DNA of 64,000 bases from an uncultured Bacteroidales bacterium (GCA_947303085.1 CAMYXP010000001.1:620001-684000), one strand, 5' to 3'; positions 45,075 through 52,763 are shown, counted from the stretch's first letter. Translations and numbers: made by a program. Notes: generated by a model from the sequence alone, not told the origin.

Positions 45075-45830
45075 TTACATTAATTCTACGCCAAACAGAG
45101 CAAAGTCATACTTTACCGGATCATTCTCATCAAATTCCCTTAATTTCGATGTCAAAAGCTCCACAGTGGTTCTGTCGTTGCTCTTTCTGTCTATGAGCCC
45201 TAAATCTCTCGAAACCCTCGCCACATGCACATCGAGCGGTATCATTAAATCTATTGGTTTCAGCCGTTTCCACACTCCCAAGTCAACAATGCCGTCATCT
45301 CTCACGAGCCACCTCAACGCCATGTGCAGCCTCTTGCACGCCGAGCCTTTCATCGGTGCCTCGCAACAAGGATTCGATATATGTTTGCTTGTAGCACCAT
45401 TCGCCTCCGCCATCAAATCCCTGAAATTCTGAATTCCCCTCCACACATCATGCTCCTCATTATAAAACACATCCTCTAGTCCGCTAATGCCTCTAAAGCC
45501 CCTAATGCCCCTAAAGCCTCTACAATAATACTTCAAATCTCTTCCAAAAAATGTCCTGTGCACACACATTCCGTCCTCCAACTTCTCCCATCCTCCCGAC
45601 ATCACATAGTCGTAAGGCGACCGTCCCATAATCTCCAACATCCTGTTGGCCGAGTTCAATATCATCTTCCTGTTGCCCCATGCGATTGTCGCCACCAAAA
45701 ACGACACAATCTCAATATCCCGCAAATCATTATACCTGTGTGGAAACTGAACCGGATCGTCTTTAATAAACGCCTCCGTGTTGTTTTTCTCCACCAACCC
45801 GTCCAAATAATCTTTCAAATTATTAATCAT
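45075..45830 (-). CDS. TIGR02757 family protein
   Basis: 251 residues of a conserved Bacteroidetes/proteobacterial family of unknown function (DUF2400): FIKDDPVQFPHRYNDLRDIEIVSFLVATIAWGNR, SPYDYVMSGG, HRTFFGRDLKYYCRGF, LRWLVRDDGIVDLGVWK, LMIPLDVHVARVSRDLGL and DPVKYDFALFG. The pattern recalls helix-hairpin-helix DNA glycosylase-like proteins, which is inference only. Residues about 104-117 (GFRGIRGFRGISG) are encoded by a 9-bp tandem array. A second 9-bp array lies in its leader. Confidence 0.88.
   Translation of the reverse strand: MINNLKDYLDGLVEKNNTEAFIKDDPVQFPHRYNDLRDIEIVSFLVATIAWGNRKMILNSANRMLEIMGRSPYDYVMSGGWEKLEDGMCVHRTFFGRDLKYYCRGFRGIRGFRGISGLEDVFYNEEHDVWRGIQNFRDLMAEANGATSKHISNPCCEAPMKGSACKRLHMALRWLVRDDGIVDLGVWKRLKPIDLMIPLDVHVARVSRDLGLIDRKSNDRTTVELLTSKLREFDENDPVKYDFALFGVELM
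45484..45519. repeat. 9-bp tandem array inside the TIGR02757 gene (4 units)
   Basis: CTAATGCCT, CTAAAGCCC, CTAATGCCC and CTAAAGCCT in succession; on the coding strand they read as alternating GFR and GIR triplets. Confidence 0.9.
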
Positions 45831-45834
45831 AAAA

Positions 45835-45861
45835 CTTATCCATCTTATCTTTCTTATCCCT
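45835..45861. repeat. 9-bp tandem array in the TIGR02757 leader (3 units)
   Basis: CTTATCCAT, CTTATCTTT, CTTATCCCT, 4 bp upstream of the start codon on the plus-strand map. Same unit as the array inside aroA. Confidence 0.85.
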
Positions 45862-45871
45862 CTTTAAACAA

Positions 45872-45903
45872 AGAGTGGAGCATGTCTTTCCACACTCCAC
45901 TCT
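45872..45903 (-). terminator. Candidate terminator after the BNR-like cargo gene
   Basis: AGAGTGGAG (45872-45880) pairs with CTCCACTCT (45895-45903), 14-nt loop; on the minus strand it is followed by a moderately T-rich tail. It is 35 bp after the cargo stop, with an A/T-rich minisatellite (CTAAAGTCTAAAGTC) between. Confidence 0.65.
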
Positions 45904-45937
45904 AACGTCTAAGGTCTAAAGACTAAAGTCTAAAGTC

Positions 45938-47878
45938 TTACTTAACAACAACCTTTGTTGTCTGTTTGCCTGCGTTCACGAAGTAGATACCTGCCTCGAG
46001 GTTGTTAACGCGGACTTCTGAAACGTTTTCGTATGTCTTAACCAACTGACCAACAGTGTTGTAGATGTTGACGTCTGATGCGTTGCTGAGCTGGACTGTG
46101 AATGAACCCTTTGCTGGGTTAGGATAAACATTCATAGTTGTTTCAACTGTCATGACTGTCTCGTCTGTACCCATCTTGTGGAGGTAAACTTTAGCTGCAT
46201 GGTAGTAGTTGTTGTCTGGCACCGATTCGTCCTCTTGTACGAAAGTACCGATTTCACCGTCGCTCTGATAGCAGAGCCAGAGGTATTCACCTTCGCTGTC
46301 ATTATAGAGGTAAGGAATAACCTGGCAGTAAACATTCTCTTCATAGTCATTCATGAAGTCGGTCAAAACTTGTTTTGGAAGTCTCCATGTGTTACCACCG
46401 TCTTCTGACATGTTGAAGAATAATCTGTAGTATTGTCCGCTATAATCGTCGTTGTAATATTTGTTTACGTCACCGGCGACCATTGACCAGAATGCGAAGA
46501 TTCTGTTGCCTTCCATGTGCATTGTTGCAAATGCGCAAATACCACTGTTATATTTACCGTGAGTGTCTTTTGTATCATTTACCCAGTGATATTCAGCTGG
46601 CCAGTTTTCCTGATCATTCCAATCCAAAACGTTACCGTCATCATCAATGGCGTGGATAAGACCAATTAACTCAGGAAGTGTCTCGTGTTCTTGATCGCTC
46701 CAGTATGGTTGTGATGCATAGATGTCTTCAAACATATATGTTGAGTCCATAATGAATGGTTCGCCAATATTACCGATACCGCCTTCGCATAATGCGTTCT
46801 TTGGAAGAATCTCGCTCCAGTAGCCGATACCACCAATACCTGCATAGTATGAGCCTGAACCTGCTACGCCTGTTGAACCGTTGAATTCATAAACAATGTG
46901 GAGGTTGTCGTTTGCGTCAAATGCGGCGTTGGTCCAACGTGGATACATGAACCATGTGTCTGTGAAGTCGCCGTTGATGTTCGGGTGCTGATAGAATACT
47001 CTTTCGCTCCATGTTGCGCCGTTGTCTTCTGAAATGACAAGTTTGCCGTCGCTCCATGCATTGTTCAAAATGAATGATACGCGGTTTGGCTTCTCTGGGT
47101 TGTAAAGCATGAAGTAGCAAATGTTTGAACCGCCGTCTGTCATGTGATCAGCATCGAGGTTCGGAATTGTTTCATACTGATGTGTCCATGTTCCATTTGC
47201 ATACTGATAGAAAATGATTGGGTCTTTGCCTGGACCATCGCCTATTGTAGCTTCGCTGTTTGTAATGAGAACGTTGATGATGTCGAGGTTCTCACCTGAG
47301 CACTGTACCACTGGCCATACTGGGTCAACACCTGTTGTCACAGGAAGTGTGATGCCTTCACCGAAGTCGCGGTTGCCCTGGCGGAAGTCTTCAACGATGA
47401 AAATTCTTGCGTCAGATGCACAGTGAGCTGCAACGACGAGACCGTTCTCTTTGTAACGTGCGATTGAACCGAAACCGGTCTTCACACCCTCAACGCGGGT
47501 CTCTGTGAACTCCCATTCACCAACTGCCGGATCCCAAATGGCGAGACCAGTACCACGGTCTGAATAGCTGGCGTTTGTTGCCTGTGTGTAGCACATGACT
47601 GCATATCCGTCTGGCCATACTGCAACGTAGTTTCTTGCACCCTGGTTCGACTGCCAGTCGTAGAATGTCTGGCTCATCTCAATAGGCTCTTCTGCATCTC
47701 TTGCGATAATGCTTCTTGTTGCAACAACAGGAAGATCGACATTCTGACCTTCAAATCCTCTGAAAGTCTGTGCCTGTGCGGATTTTACGTCCTTAGCTGT
47801 TTGTTTCATGCTCTTTACCTGAGCAAATCCTGTAACGGCAATTGCCATCACCAGTGCTAATGTAAAAACTTTCTTCAT
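45938..47878 (-). CDS. T9SS-exported BNR/sialidase-like repeat protein
   Basis: 646 residues with a Sec signal (MKKVFTLALVMAIAVTGFAQ). The body has at least two Asp-box-type motifs (VISEDNGATWSERV and SEDGGNTWRLPK), which point to a sialidase-like beta-propeller, and many Trp/Tyr-rich strands. I see no Arg triad or FRIP motif, so sialidase activity is not supported; a propeller with a binding role is as likely. The last 75 residues are a type A T9SS sorting domain (VYPNPAKGSFTVQL, VYNTVGQLVKTY-like, GIYFVNAG, KVVVK). It has its own promoter at 47936-47943. Confidence 0.85.
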   Translation of the reverse strand: MKKVFTLALVMAIAVTGFAQVKSMKQTAKDVKSAQAQTFRGFEGQNVDLPVVATRSIIARDAEEPIEMSQTFYDWQSNQGARNYVAVWPDGYAVMCYTQATNASYSDRGTGLAIWDPAVGEWEFTETRVEGVKTGFGSIARYKENGLVVAAHCASDARIFIVEDFRQGNRDFGEGITLPVTTGVDPVWPVVQCSGENLDIINVLITNSEATIGDGPGKDPIIFYQYANGTWTHQYETIPNLDADHMTDGGSNICYFMLYNPEKPNRVSFILNNAWSDGKLVISEDNGATWSERVFYQHPNINGDFTDTWFMYPRWTNAAFDANDNLHIVYEFNGSTGVAGSGSYYAGIGGIGYWSEILPKNALCEGGIGNIGEPFIMDSTYMFEDIYASQPYWSDQEHETLPELIGLIHAIDDDGNVLDWNDQENWPAEYHWVNDTKDTHGKYNSGICAFATMHMEGNRIFAFWSMVAGDVNKYYNDDYSGQYYRLFFNMSEDGGNTWRLPKQVLTDFMNDYEENVYCQVIPYLYNDSEGEYLWLCYQSDGEIGTFVQEDESVPDNNYYHAAKVYLHKMGTDETVMTVETTMNVYPNPAKGSFTVQLSNASDVNIYNTVGQLVKTYENVSEVRVNNLEAGIYFVNAGKQTTKVVVK

Positions 47879-47935
47879 GATAAAAATTTTTAGTTATTAA
47901 TTAAGTTAATTTAAATTTCTGTACATAGTACAACG

Positions 47936-47943
47936 CAAAAATA
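47936..47943 (-). promoter_or_regulatory. TAnnTTTG -7 element for the BNR-like cargo
   Basis: Minus-strand TATTTTTG followed by C, about 57 nt before the ATG. Confidence 0.6.
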
Positions 47944-48085
47944 CACAATTTTTTCAAACCACCAACAAAAAAAACAAAAAAAATCAAAAAAACTCTCACA
48001 CCTTATTATAATAATTGATAAACCTCCCCAAATCCCCAACCACAAAACTTTCAACTTTAAACTTTCAACTTTAAACTAAAATTTG

Positions 48086-48093
48086 TATTTTTG
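48086..48093 (+). promoter_or_regulatory. TAnnTTTG -7 element for kdsA
   Basis: TATTTTTG followed by C, 14 nt before the ATG. An A/T-rich AACTTTAAACTTTC minisatellite (48044-48077) lies just upstream, where the -33 box would be. Confidence 0.6.
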
Positions 48094-48107
48094 CAAAAAA
48101 TTTCGCA

Positions 48108-48923
48108 ATGATAACGTTATCAAACTATCCATTCCTGAAATCGTTGAAGCCCAACCGCTTCTTCCTCCTTGCCGGCCCTTGTGTTATCGAAGATGAGGAG
48201 TCGCCTTTCAAAATCGCCGAGCGTCTGGTGCGAATCACAAAAAGCCTCGATATTCCATTGGTTTTCAAAGGTTCATATCGTAAGGCTAACCGCTCGCGTC
48301 TTGATTCGTTTCAGGGGATAGGCGATGAACGCGCTCTCAATGTCTTGAAAAATATATCTACACAGTTCAACGTTCCTGTTGTCACCGATATTCACTCTTG
48401 CGAGGAAGCCGCCATGGCTGCCGAATATGTCGATATTCTTCAGATTCCGGCATTCCTGTGCCGCCAGACCGATCTTCTTATCGCTGCCGCTAAAACCGGT
48501 AAGACTGTCAATATCAAGAAAGGTCAGTTTCTTTCAGGTGAATCGATGCGTTTTGCTGTCGAAAAGGTGCAACAGTCTGGCAATCAGTCTGTTATGTTAA
48601 CTGATAGGGGTAATTTCTTTGGCTATCAAGACCTGGTCGTCGATTACCGTAACATCTACGAGATGCAGAAAAACAACGTTCCGGTCATCATGGATGTCAC
48701 TCATTCGTTGCAACAACCTAATCAGGTCGGTGGTGTCACCGGCGGCAAGCCCGAACTTATCGAATTGATTTCCAAGGCCGCCATCGCTGTCGGTGCCGAC
48801 GGTCTCTTTATGGAAACACATCCAAACCCGGCTCTCGCCAAATCCGACGGTGCCAACATGCTCCGCCTCGACCTCGTCGAAAATTTATTAACAAAATTAG
48901 TAAAAATTAAGGAATCCCTCTAA
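48108..48923 (+). CDS. kdsA: 3-deoxy-8-phosphooctulonate (KDO-8-P) synthase
   Basis: Condenses arabinose-5-phosphate with phosphoenolpyruvate to KDO-8-phosphate for LPS inner core. 271 residues of the TIM-barrel DAHP/KDOPS superfamily: LLAGPCVIEDEE, FKGSYRKANRSR, VTDIHSCEEA, LQIPAFLCRQTDLL, NIKKGQFLS, LTDRGNFFGYQDLVVD, DVTHSLQQPN, METHPNPALAKSDGANML. The Cys in GPCVIE together with the His, Glu and Asp of the later motifs indicates the metal-dependent (class II) form. The organism therefore makes KDO. Confidence 0.96.
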   Translation: MITLSNYPFLKSLKPNRFFLLAGPCVIEDEESPFKIAERLVRITKSLDIPLVFKGSYRKANRSRLDSFQGIGDERALNVLKNISTQFNVPVVTDIHSCEEAAMAAEYVDILQIPAFLCRQTDLLIAAAKTGKTVNIKKGQFLSGESMRFAVEKVQQSGNQSVMLTDRGNFFGYQDLVVDYRNIYEMQKNNVPVIMDVTHSLQQPNQVGGVTGGKPELIELISKAAIAVGADGLFMETHPNPALAKSDGANMLRLDLVENLLTKLVKIKESL

Positions 48924-48927
48924 CACC

Positions 48928-48963
48928 CTTATCCTTCTTATCCTCACTATCCTTCTTATCCTA
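48928..48963. repeat. 9-bp tandem array after kdsA (4 units)
   Basis: CTTATCCTT, CTTATCCTC, ACTATCCTT, CTTATCCTA; starts 4 bp after the kdsA stop and runs to the convergent aat gene. Same unit as inside aroA. Confidence 0.9.
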
Positions 48964-48977
48964 TTAATCTAAAAACT

Positions 48978-49721
48978 TCAAACTTCTAACTTCAACATTT
49001 CCGCGCTTCCGTCTCCCCAGTTCCCGACAAGCGTGTCGTTTTTCACCAACGCCTTTAACGTTTTTATGAATTCTTTTCTTGAAACAGGGTAGGCCCCCAT
49101 TCTTTTAATATGACTCGTTTCCTGTTGAGCGTCAATGAGTTCCATATTGTTTCTTGTCATGAATTGACATAGGTTGTACAACGCCACCTTCGAGGCGTCG
49201 GTCTTGGTGTGGAACATCGATTCGGCGCAGAAAATCTTGCCGATCGAAACGCCATAGAGTCCGCCCACAAGCTCATTGTCCTGATAAACCTCCACCGAAT
49301 GCGCGAATCCGAGGTCATGCAGCTCACAATAAGCCGCTATCATGTCCTCGCTGATCCATGTGCTGGTCTCGTCCTTGTCTTCTTCCTCCTCGGCTTGGTC
49401 GTCGGTGCGCGGCACATTGACGCAAGCGCGTATGACTCCCTCAAAATCAGTGTCAAACGAACATGAATATTTGTTCGATTCTATGGTCTTCCACAACGAT
49501 TTCGTCATCTTCAATTCCGACGGTTTCAGAACCATCCTGGGATCTAACGACCACCATAAAATCGGCTCTCCTTCTTTGTACCATGGAAATATCCCCGATG
49601 AATAGGCGACGAGCAGCCTCTCGGGCGACAAATCTCCGCCAATTGCAAGTAATCCGTCTTTTGTCGAGCGGCTAACCGGCGGAAAATCAAGTACCTCGTC
49701 TTGTAACATGTAGATTGGCAT
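48978..49721 (-). CDS. aat: Leucyl/phenylalanyl-tRNA--protein transferase
   Basis: Adds Leu or Phe to N-terminal Arg/Lys, making substrates for ClpS-ClpAP in the N-end rule pathway. 247 residues: DGLLAIGGDLSPERLLVAYSSGIFPWY, ILWWSLDPRMVL, TWISEDMIAAYCELHDLGFAHSVEVY, LVGGLYGVSIGKIFCAESMF, DASKVALYNL. An unusual acidic insertion (DDQAEEEEDKDE) sits between CVNVPR and TWIS, where most family members have a short Gly-rich loop. The minus-strand promoter is at 49754-49761; truA is divergent. Confidence 0.94.
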   Translation of the reverse strand: MPIYMLQDEVLDFPPVSRSTKDGLLAIGGDLSPERLLVAYSSGIFPWYKEGEPILWWSLDPRMVLKPSELKMTKSLWKTIESNKYSCSFDTDFEGVIRACVNVPRTDDQAEEEEDKDETSTWISEDMIAAYCELHDLGFAHSVEVYQDNELVGGLYGVSIGKIFCAESMFHTKTDASKVALYNLCQFMTRNNMELIDAQQETSHIKRMGAYPVSRKEFIKTLKALVKNDTLVGNWGDGSAEMLKLEV

Positions 49722-49753
49722 GGTATTACGTATTTAGAGGTTTAAATTCCCCA

Positions 49754-49761
49754 CAAAGGTA
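49754..49761 (-). promoter_or_regulatory. TAnnTTTG -7 element for aat
   Basis: Minus-strand TACCTTTG, 32 nt before the aat ATG, back to back with the truA promoter. Confidence 0.55.
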
Positions 49762-49803
49762 AAAATAAATTTTCAATTATGCAAGTTTTTTACGCAATTT
49801 TTT

Positions 49804-49811
49804 TAATTTTG
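49804..49811 (+). promoter_or_regulatory. TAnnTTTG -7 element for truA
   Basis: TAATTTTG followed by C. The GTG at 49814 used by the ORF track is only 2 nt downstream and would precede the transcript start, so ATG 49823 (or 49829) is preferred. Confidence 0.6.
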
Positions 49812-49822
49812 CAGTGCGAAAA

Positions 49823-50557
49823 ATGAATATGAACAGGTATTTCTTACATCTGGCATACAACGGAAAGGCTTATCACGGCTGGCAAATCCAACCTGGCGAC
49901 ATCAGCGTGCAGGAGGTGCTAGAAAAATGCATCAGCCTAAAACTGAAACAGCAGGTGTCGGTCATAGGCTGCGGCCGCACCGACACAGGCGTCAACGCGC
50001 GCAACTTCTACGCTCATTTCGAGTCGGAACCAATTGCCGATTTGCAACTTTTTGTAAATCAACTCAATATGTTTTTGCCAGATGATATTGTGGTATTCCG
50101 TTGCTGGCAGGTCGACCCCGATCTTCATGCACGCTTCGATGCAAAATCGCGTACCTATCATTATTATGTCACCCGCATGAAAAATCCTTTTCACACCGAC
50201 GACGCACTTTACATTTATGGTGATCTCGATGTCGAAAAGATGAATGAGGCTGCTAAGATTCTCTTTGATTATCAAGATTTTACAAGTTTTTCAAAGCTTC
50301 ACACCCAAGTGAAAACCAACAACTGTAAAATCATGGAGGCTTACTGGTTCGAACAAAACGGCTTGCTTGTCTTCCATATCAAAGCCGACCGTTTTTTAAG
50401 AAATATGGTGCGCGCTATCGTGGGTACACTGCTCGAAGTGGGGAAGGGGAAACTCACTCTCGACGGCTTCCGTAGAATCATCGAGCAAAAAGACCGTTGC
50501 TCCGCCGGCACCTCAATGCCCGCCCACGCTCTGTTTTTAGAAGAGGTTTTGTATTAA
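49823..50557 (+). CDS. truA: tRNA pseudouridine(38-40) synthase
   Basis: Isomerises U38-U40 in the anticodon arm. 244 residues from ATG 49823: YFLHLAYNGKAYHGWQIQPG, catalytic Asp in GCGRTDTGVNARNF, ARFDAKSRTYHYYV, FTSFSKLHTQVKTNNC, FLRNMVRAIVGTLLEVGKG. Standard length and motifs. Converges on the GH97 gene, with an 11-bp hairpin between them. Confidence 0.95.
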   Translation: MNMNRYFLHLAYNGKAYHGWQIQPGDISVQEVLEKCISLKLKQQVSVIGCGRTDTGVNARNFYAHFESEPIADLQLFVNQLNMFLPDDIVVFRCWQVDPDLHARFDAKSRTYHYYVTRMKNPFHTDDALYIYGDLDVEKMNEAAKILFDYQDFTSFSKLHTQVKTNNCKIMEAYWFEQNGLLVFHIKADRFLRNMVRAIVGTLLEVGKGKLTLDGFRRIIEQKDRCSAGTSMPAHALFLEEVLY

Positions 50558-50564
50558 GCTTTCA

Positions 50565-50593
50565 GAACTACACGACTGTTTTTCGTGTAGTTC
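50565..50593. terminator. Hairpin between convergent truA and GH97 genes
   Basis: GAACTACACGA (50565-50575) and TCGTGTAGTTC (50583-50593) form a perfect 11-bp stem with loop CTGTTTT. No long T run follows on either side, so its strength as a bidirectional terminator is uncertain. Confidence 0.6.
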
Positions 50594-50650
50594 AGAGATA
50601 GATAAAACAGATTTCAATGTCTGTGTAAACCAGTGGAATCTGTGAGTTTT

Positions 50651-52690
50651 TTATTGTATGATTACTACGGCTCCGCCGCCACTTTTCAACTCAATCGTTA
50701 TCTTATTATCCCTGAAATCCTCATCATCCCTATTGTCCCTAAACTCCCTAATGTCCTTAATGATTCTATAATCTTCCGCATTTCTCTCCGCGTTCACTCC
50801 GTCACAATAAATAATAACACTGCTGTCATACCGAGCGAAGCGAGGAATCTCAATCTCCACCGTCCTGGCCTCCCAGTTCGTTATCGCCCCGATATACCAC
50901 GTATCTCCCTTTCTCCTTGCAATCACTGCATATTCGCCAAGTTTACCGTCAAGCGCAATCGTCTCGTCCCAAACCGTCGGCACGCTTGCGATGAAATCGA
51001 CGCATTCCTGGTTCTGCATGTACTTGGTCGGACTGTCGCACAGCATGTTGAACGGCGACTCAAATATCACATACTCTGCGAGTTGCCTGCATCGTGTGCC
51101 TTGGCTCATCGGGTTGGTGTAGATGGCACGGAAGTGATATTTCGTGGCGTTGTCCATGGCACCCTGTGTGTAATCCAAGTTTCCAGCCACCATCCTGATG
51201 TACGGTATCATGCACTCGTAATTCACCTGGTTGAGGTCGTCGTCCCATTTCGACTGCTCCAAACCGTAAACGCCCTCGAAATTCAGCACGTTAGGGTAGG
51301 TGCGGCTCAGTCCCGTAGGCTTGTAAGCGCCATGAAAATCAACGAAAAGGTGATATTTCGCAGCCATCGCCGCCATCCTGTAATAAAAGTCAACAACCTT
51401 CTGGTCGTCTCTGTCCATGAAGTCGACCTTGAATCCTTTGATGCCCAACTCGCTGTAGTGCTTGCAAACGTGTTCCATGTCTCTGTCAATGGCAACATAT
51501 CCTGCCCAAAGCACCAATCCGACGTTACGTTCGTCGGCGTATGCCACAAGCTCTTCAAGATTTATCTCAGGCACCACTTGGAACAAATCGGCTTGCTTGT
51601 TCACCGCCCAGCCTTCGTCCAAAATCACGTATTCTATGCCATTTTTCGACGCGAAATCGATGTAATATTTATAGGTGTCGTTGTTGATGCCCGCCTTGAA
51701 GTCGACACCCCAGATATTCCAGTTGTTCCACCAGTCCCAAGCCACCTTTCCAGGCTTGATCCAACTCACATCTTTCACCCTCGACGGCGACGCGAGCTTG
51801 TAAACCATGTCGCTGTTCATCAGCTCGGCATCGTTCTCCGAAATCACCATAGCCCTCCACGGAAAGTCGCGTGTTCCCTTGACTTTCGCGACGAATTCCT
51901 CTCTCTCTTTCACCACCATCTGCAGCATGTTATGACCGCCTTGCTCCTCAACCTTCGGATATGTCGCTTGCACCGCCTCTAAGCTGTTGCCATTGCCTTT
52001 TCTGAAGAATGTTCCCGGATAATCTTCCAAATCCGACTCCATAATCACAACTTTTTTGCCGTCTTTCAAACATATTAATAAAGGTGTAAATGCTATGCGT
52101 TCCTCGTCCATCTTCGAGATGTTGTCAACGGTGTATTGGCTCTCAAACGATGTGAAAAACTGCTGCGTAAGGAAGTCACCTTCGCCTTTTCTGGCATTAA
52201 CGTATGGTATATATGCTTGATAATCATCGTCGAAGCAATAATTTACATTTTCTTTTTTGACAATTATCTGCTTCCTGAAACTCGTCGAAAATCTGTATGC
52301 CACTCCGTCGTCAAATGCCCTGAAAGTTATTTTATAATTCCCTTTAAAATTGATAATCAATTCATTATACTTATTCTCAACTTCTTTTTTCTTATAAAAA
52401 TCGGCATTCAAAACTTCATTTACCGAATTCGTCTTCACATTTTTTATCGTTCCTTTAAATCCTAAAACTTTCCCGTCTCCCAACTCTATCGAAATCGGTG
52501 ATTCATTGATAATCACTGTGTTATCATGCATTACTGAATATTTCACCTCATCCCTGACATTAATCTTTACCTCAATCTTTCCATTTGGTGATTTCAGCTC
52601 ATACTCATTAACGCCCTTAATGCCATTAATGCCCTTAACGCTATTAATAACCCCCAAAATAATCATTAAAAATACAATTAACTTTTTCAT
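50651..52690 (-). CDS. GH97 glycoside hydrolase with repeat-derived segments
   Basis: 679 residues with a signal peptide (MKKLIVFLMIILGV). N-terminal beta-super-sandwich (LKSPNGKIEVKINV, YRFSTSF), a (beta/alpha)8 barrel with WDWWNNWNIWGVDF, YVILDEGWA, GIKGFKVDFMDRDDQ (about 420) and FHGAYKPTGLSRTYPN, then a C-terminal sandwich (AITNWEARTVEIEI). The Asp of KVDFMDRD is at the place of the nucleophile of retaining GH97 enzymes, so an alpha-galactosidase-like activity is possible. Three segments are repeat-derived: NSVKGINGIKGVN after the signal, IPRFARYDS in the C-terminal sandwich, and a run of acidic-X-basic triplets (DIREFRDNR) before the final strand. Confidence 0.9.
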   Translation of the reverse strand: MKKLIVFLMIILGVINSVKGINGIKGVNEYELKSPNGKIEVKINVRDEVKYSVMHDNTVIINESPISIELGDGKVLGFKGTIKNVKTNSVNEVLNADFYKKKEVENKYNELIINFKGNYKITFRAFDDGVAYRFSTSFRKQIIVKKENVNYCFDDDYQAYIPYVNARKGEGDFLTQQFFTSFESQYTVDNISKMDEERIAFTPLLICLKDGKKVVIMESDLEDYPGTFFRKGNGNSLEAVQATYPKVEEQGGHNMLQMVVKEREEFVAKVKGTRDFPWRAMVISENDAELMNSDMVYKLASPSRVKDVSWIKPGKVAWDWWNNWNIWGVDFKAGINNDTYKYYIDFASKNGIEYVILDEGWAVNKQADLFQVVPEINLEELVAYADERNVGLVLWAGYVAIDRDMEHVCKHYSELGIKGFKVDFMDRDDQKVVDFYYRMAAMAAKYHLFVDFHGAYKPTGLSRTYPNVLNFEGVYGLEQSKWDDDLNQVNYECMIPYIRMVAGNLDYTQGAMDNATKYHFRAIYTNPMSQGTRCRQLAEYVIFESPFNMLCDSPTKYMQNQECVDFIASVPTVWDETIALDGKLGEYAVIARRKGDTWYIGAITNWEARTVEIEIPRFARYDSSVIIYCDGVNAERNAEDYRIIKDIREFRDNRDDEDFRDNKITIELKSGGGAVVIIQ
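50702..50773. repeat. 9-bp tandem array at the 3' end of the GH97 gene (8 units)
   Basis: Eight degenerate units of pattern YYTANNNTC, for example CCTATTGTC, CCTAAACTC, CCTAATGTC. On the coding strand each gives one triplet such as DIR, EFR, DNR or DFR. Confidence 0.85.
50825..50851 (-). repeat. Dispersed GTCATACCGAGCGAAG element inside the GH97 gene
   Basis: GTCATACCGAGCGAAGCGAG followed by GAATCTC, a form of the CGTCATTTCGA family found between genes elsewhere in the window. Read on the coding strand as EIPRFARYDS without a stop. Confidence 0.85.
52606..52650. repeat. 9-bp tandem array at the 5' end of the GH97 gene (4-5 units)
   Basis: CATTAACGC, CCTTAATGC, CATTAATGC, CCTTAACGC and a decayed TATTAATAA. 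Read as GIN/GIK/GVN triplets right after the signal peptide's hydrophobic core. Confidence 0.88.
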
Positions 52691-52706
52691 AGTTTTCCTT
52701 TTTTTT

Positions 52707-52747
52707 ATGAGATTTTTCGATTCCGCTTCGCTTCACTCGAAATGACG
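52707..52747 (-). repeat. Dispersed CGTCATTTCGA element, copy in the GH97 leader
   Basis: Minus-strand CGTCATTTCGAGTGAAGCG followed by GAATCGAAAAATCTCAT; between the GH97 promoter and its start codon. Confidence 0.82.
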
Positions 52748-52763
52748 GTCATTTTTTTTATGA

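Noticed and set aside
45938-47878. Active sialidase
   Set aside because: Asp-box-like motifs are present, but the Arg triad and FRIP motif were not found.
50633-51982. 449-residue plus-strand ORF
   Set aside because: Antisense to the GH97 gene; low-complexity His/Arg/Val composition typical of shadow frames.
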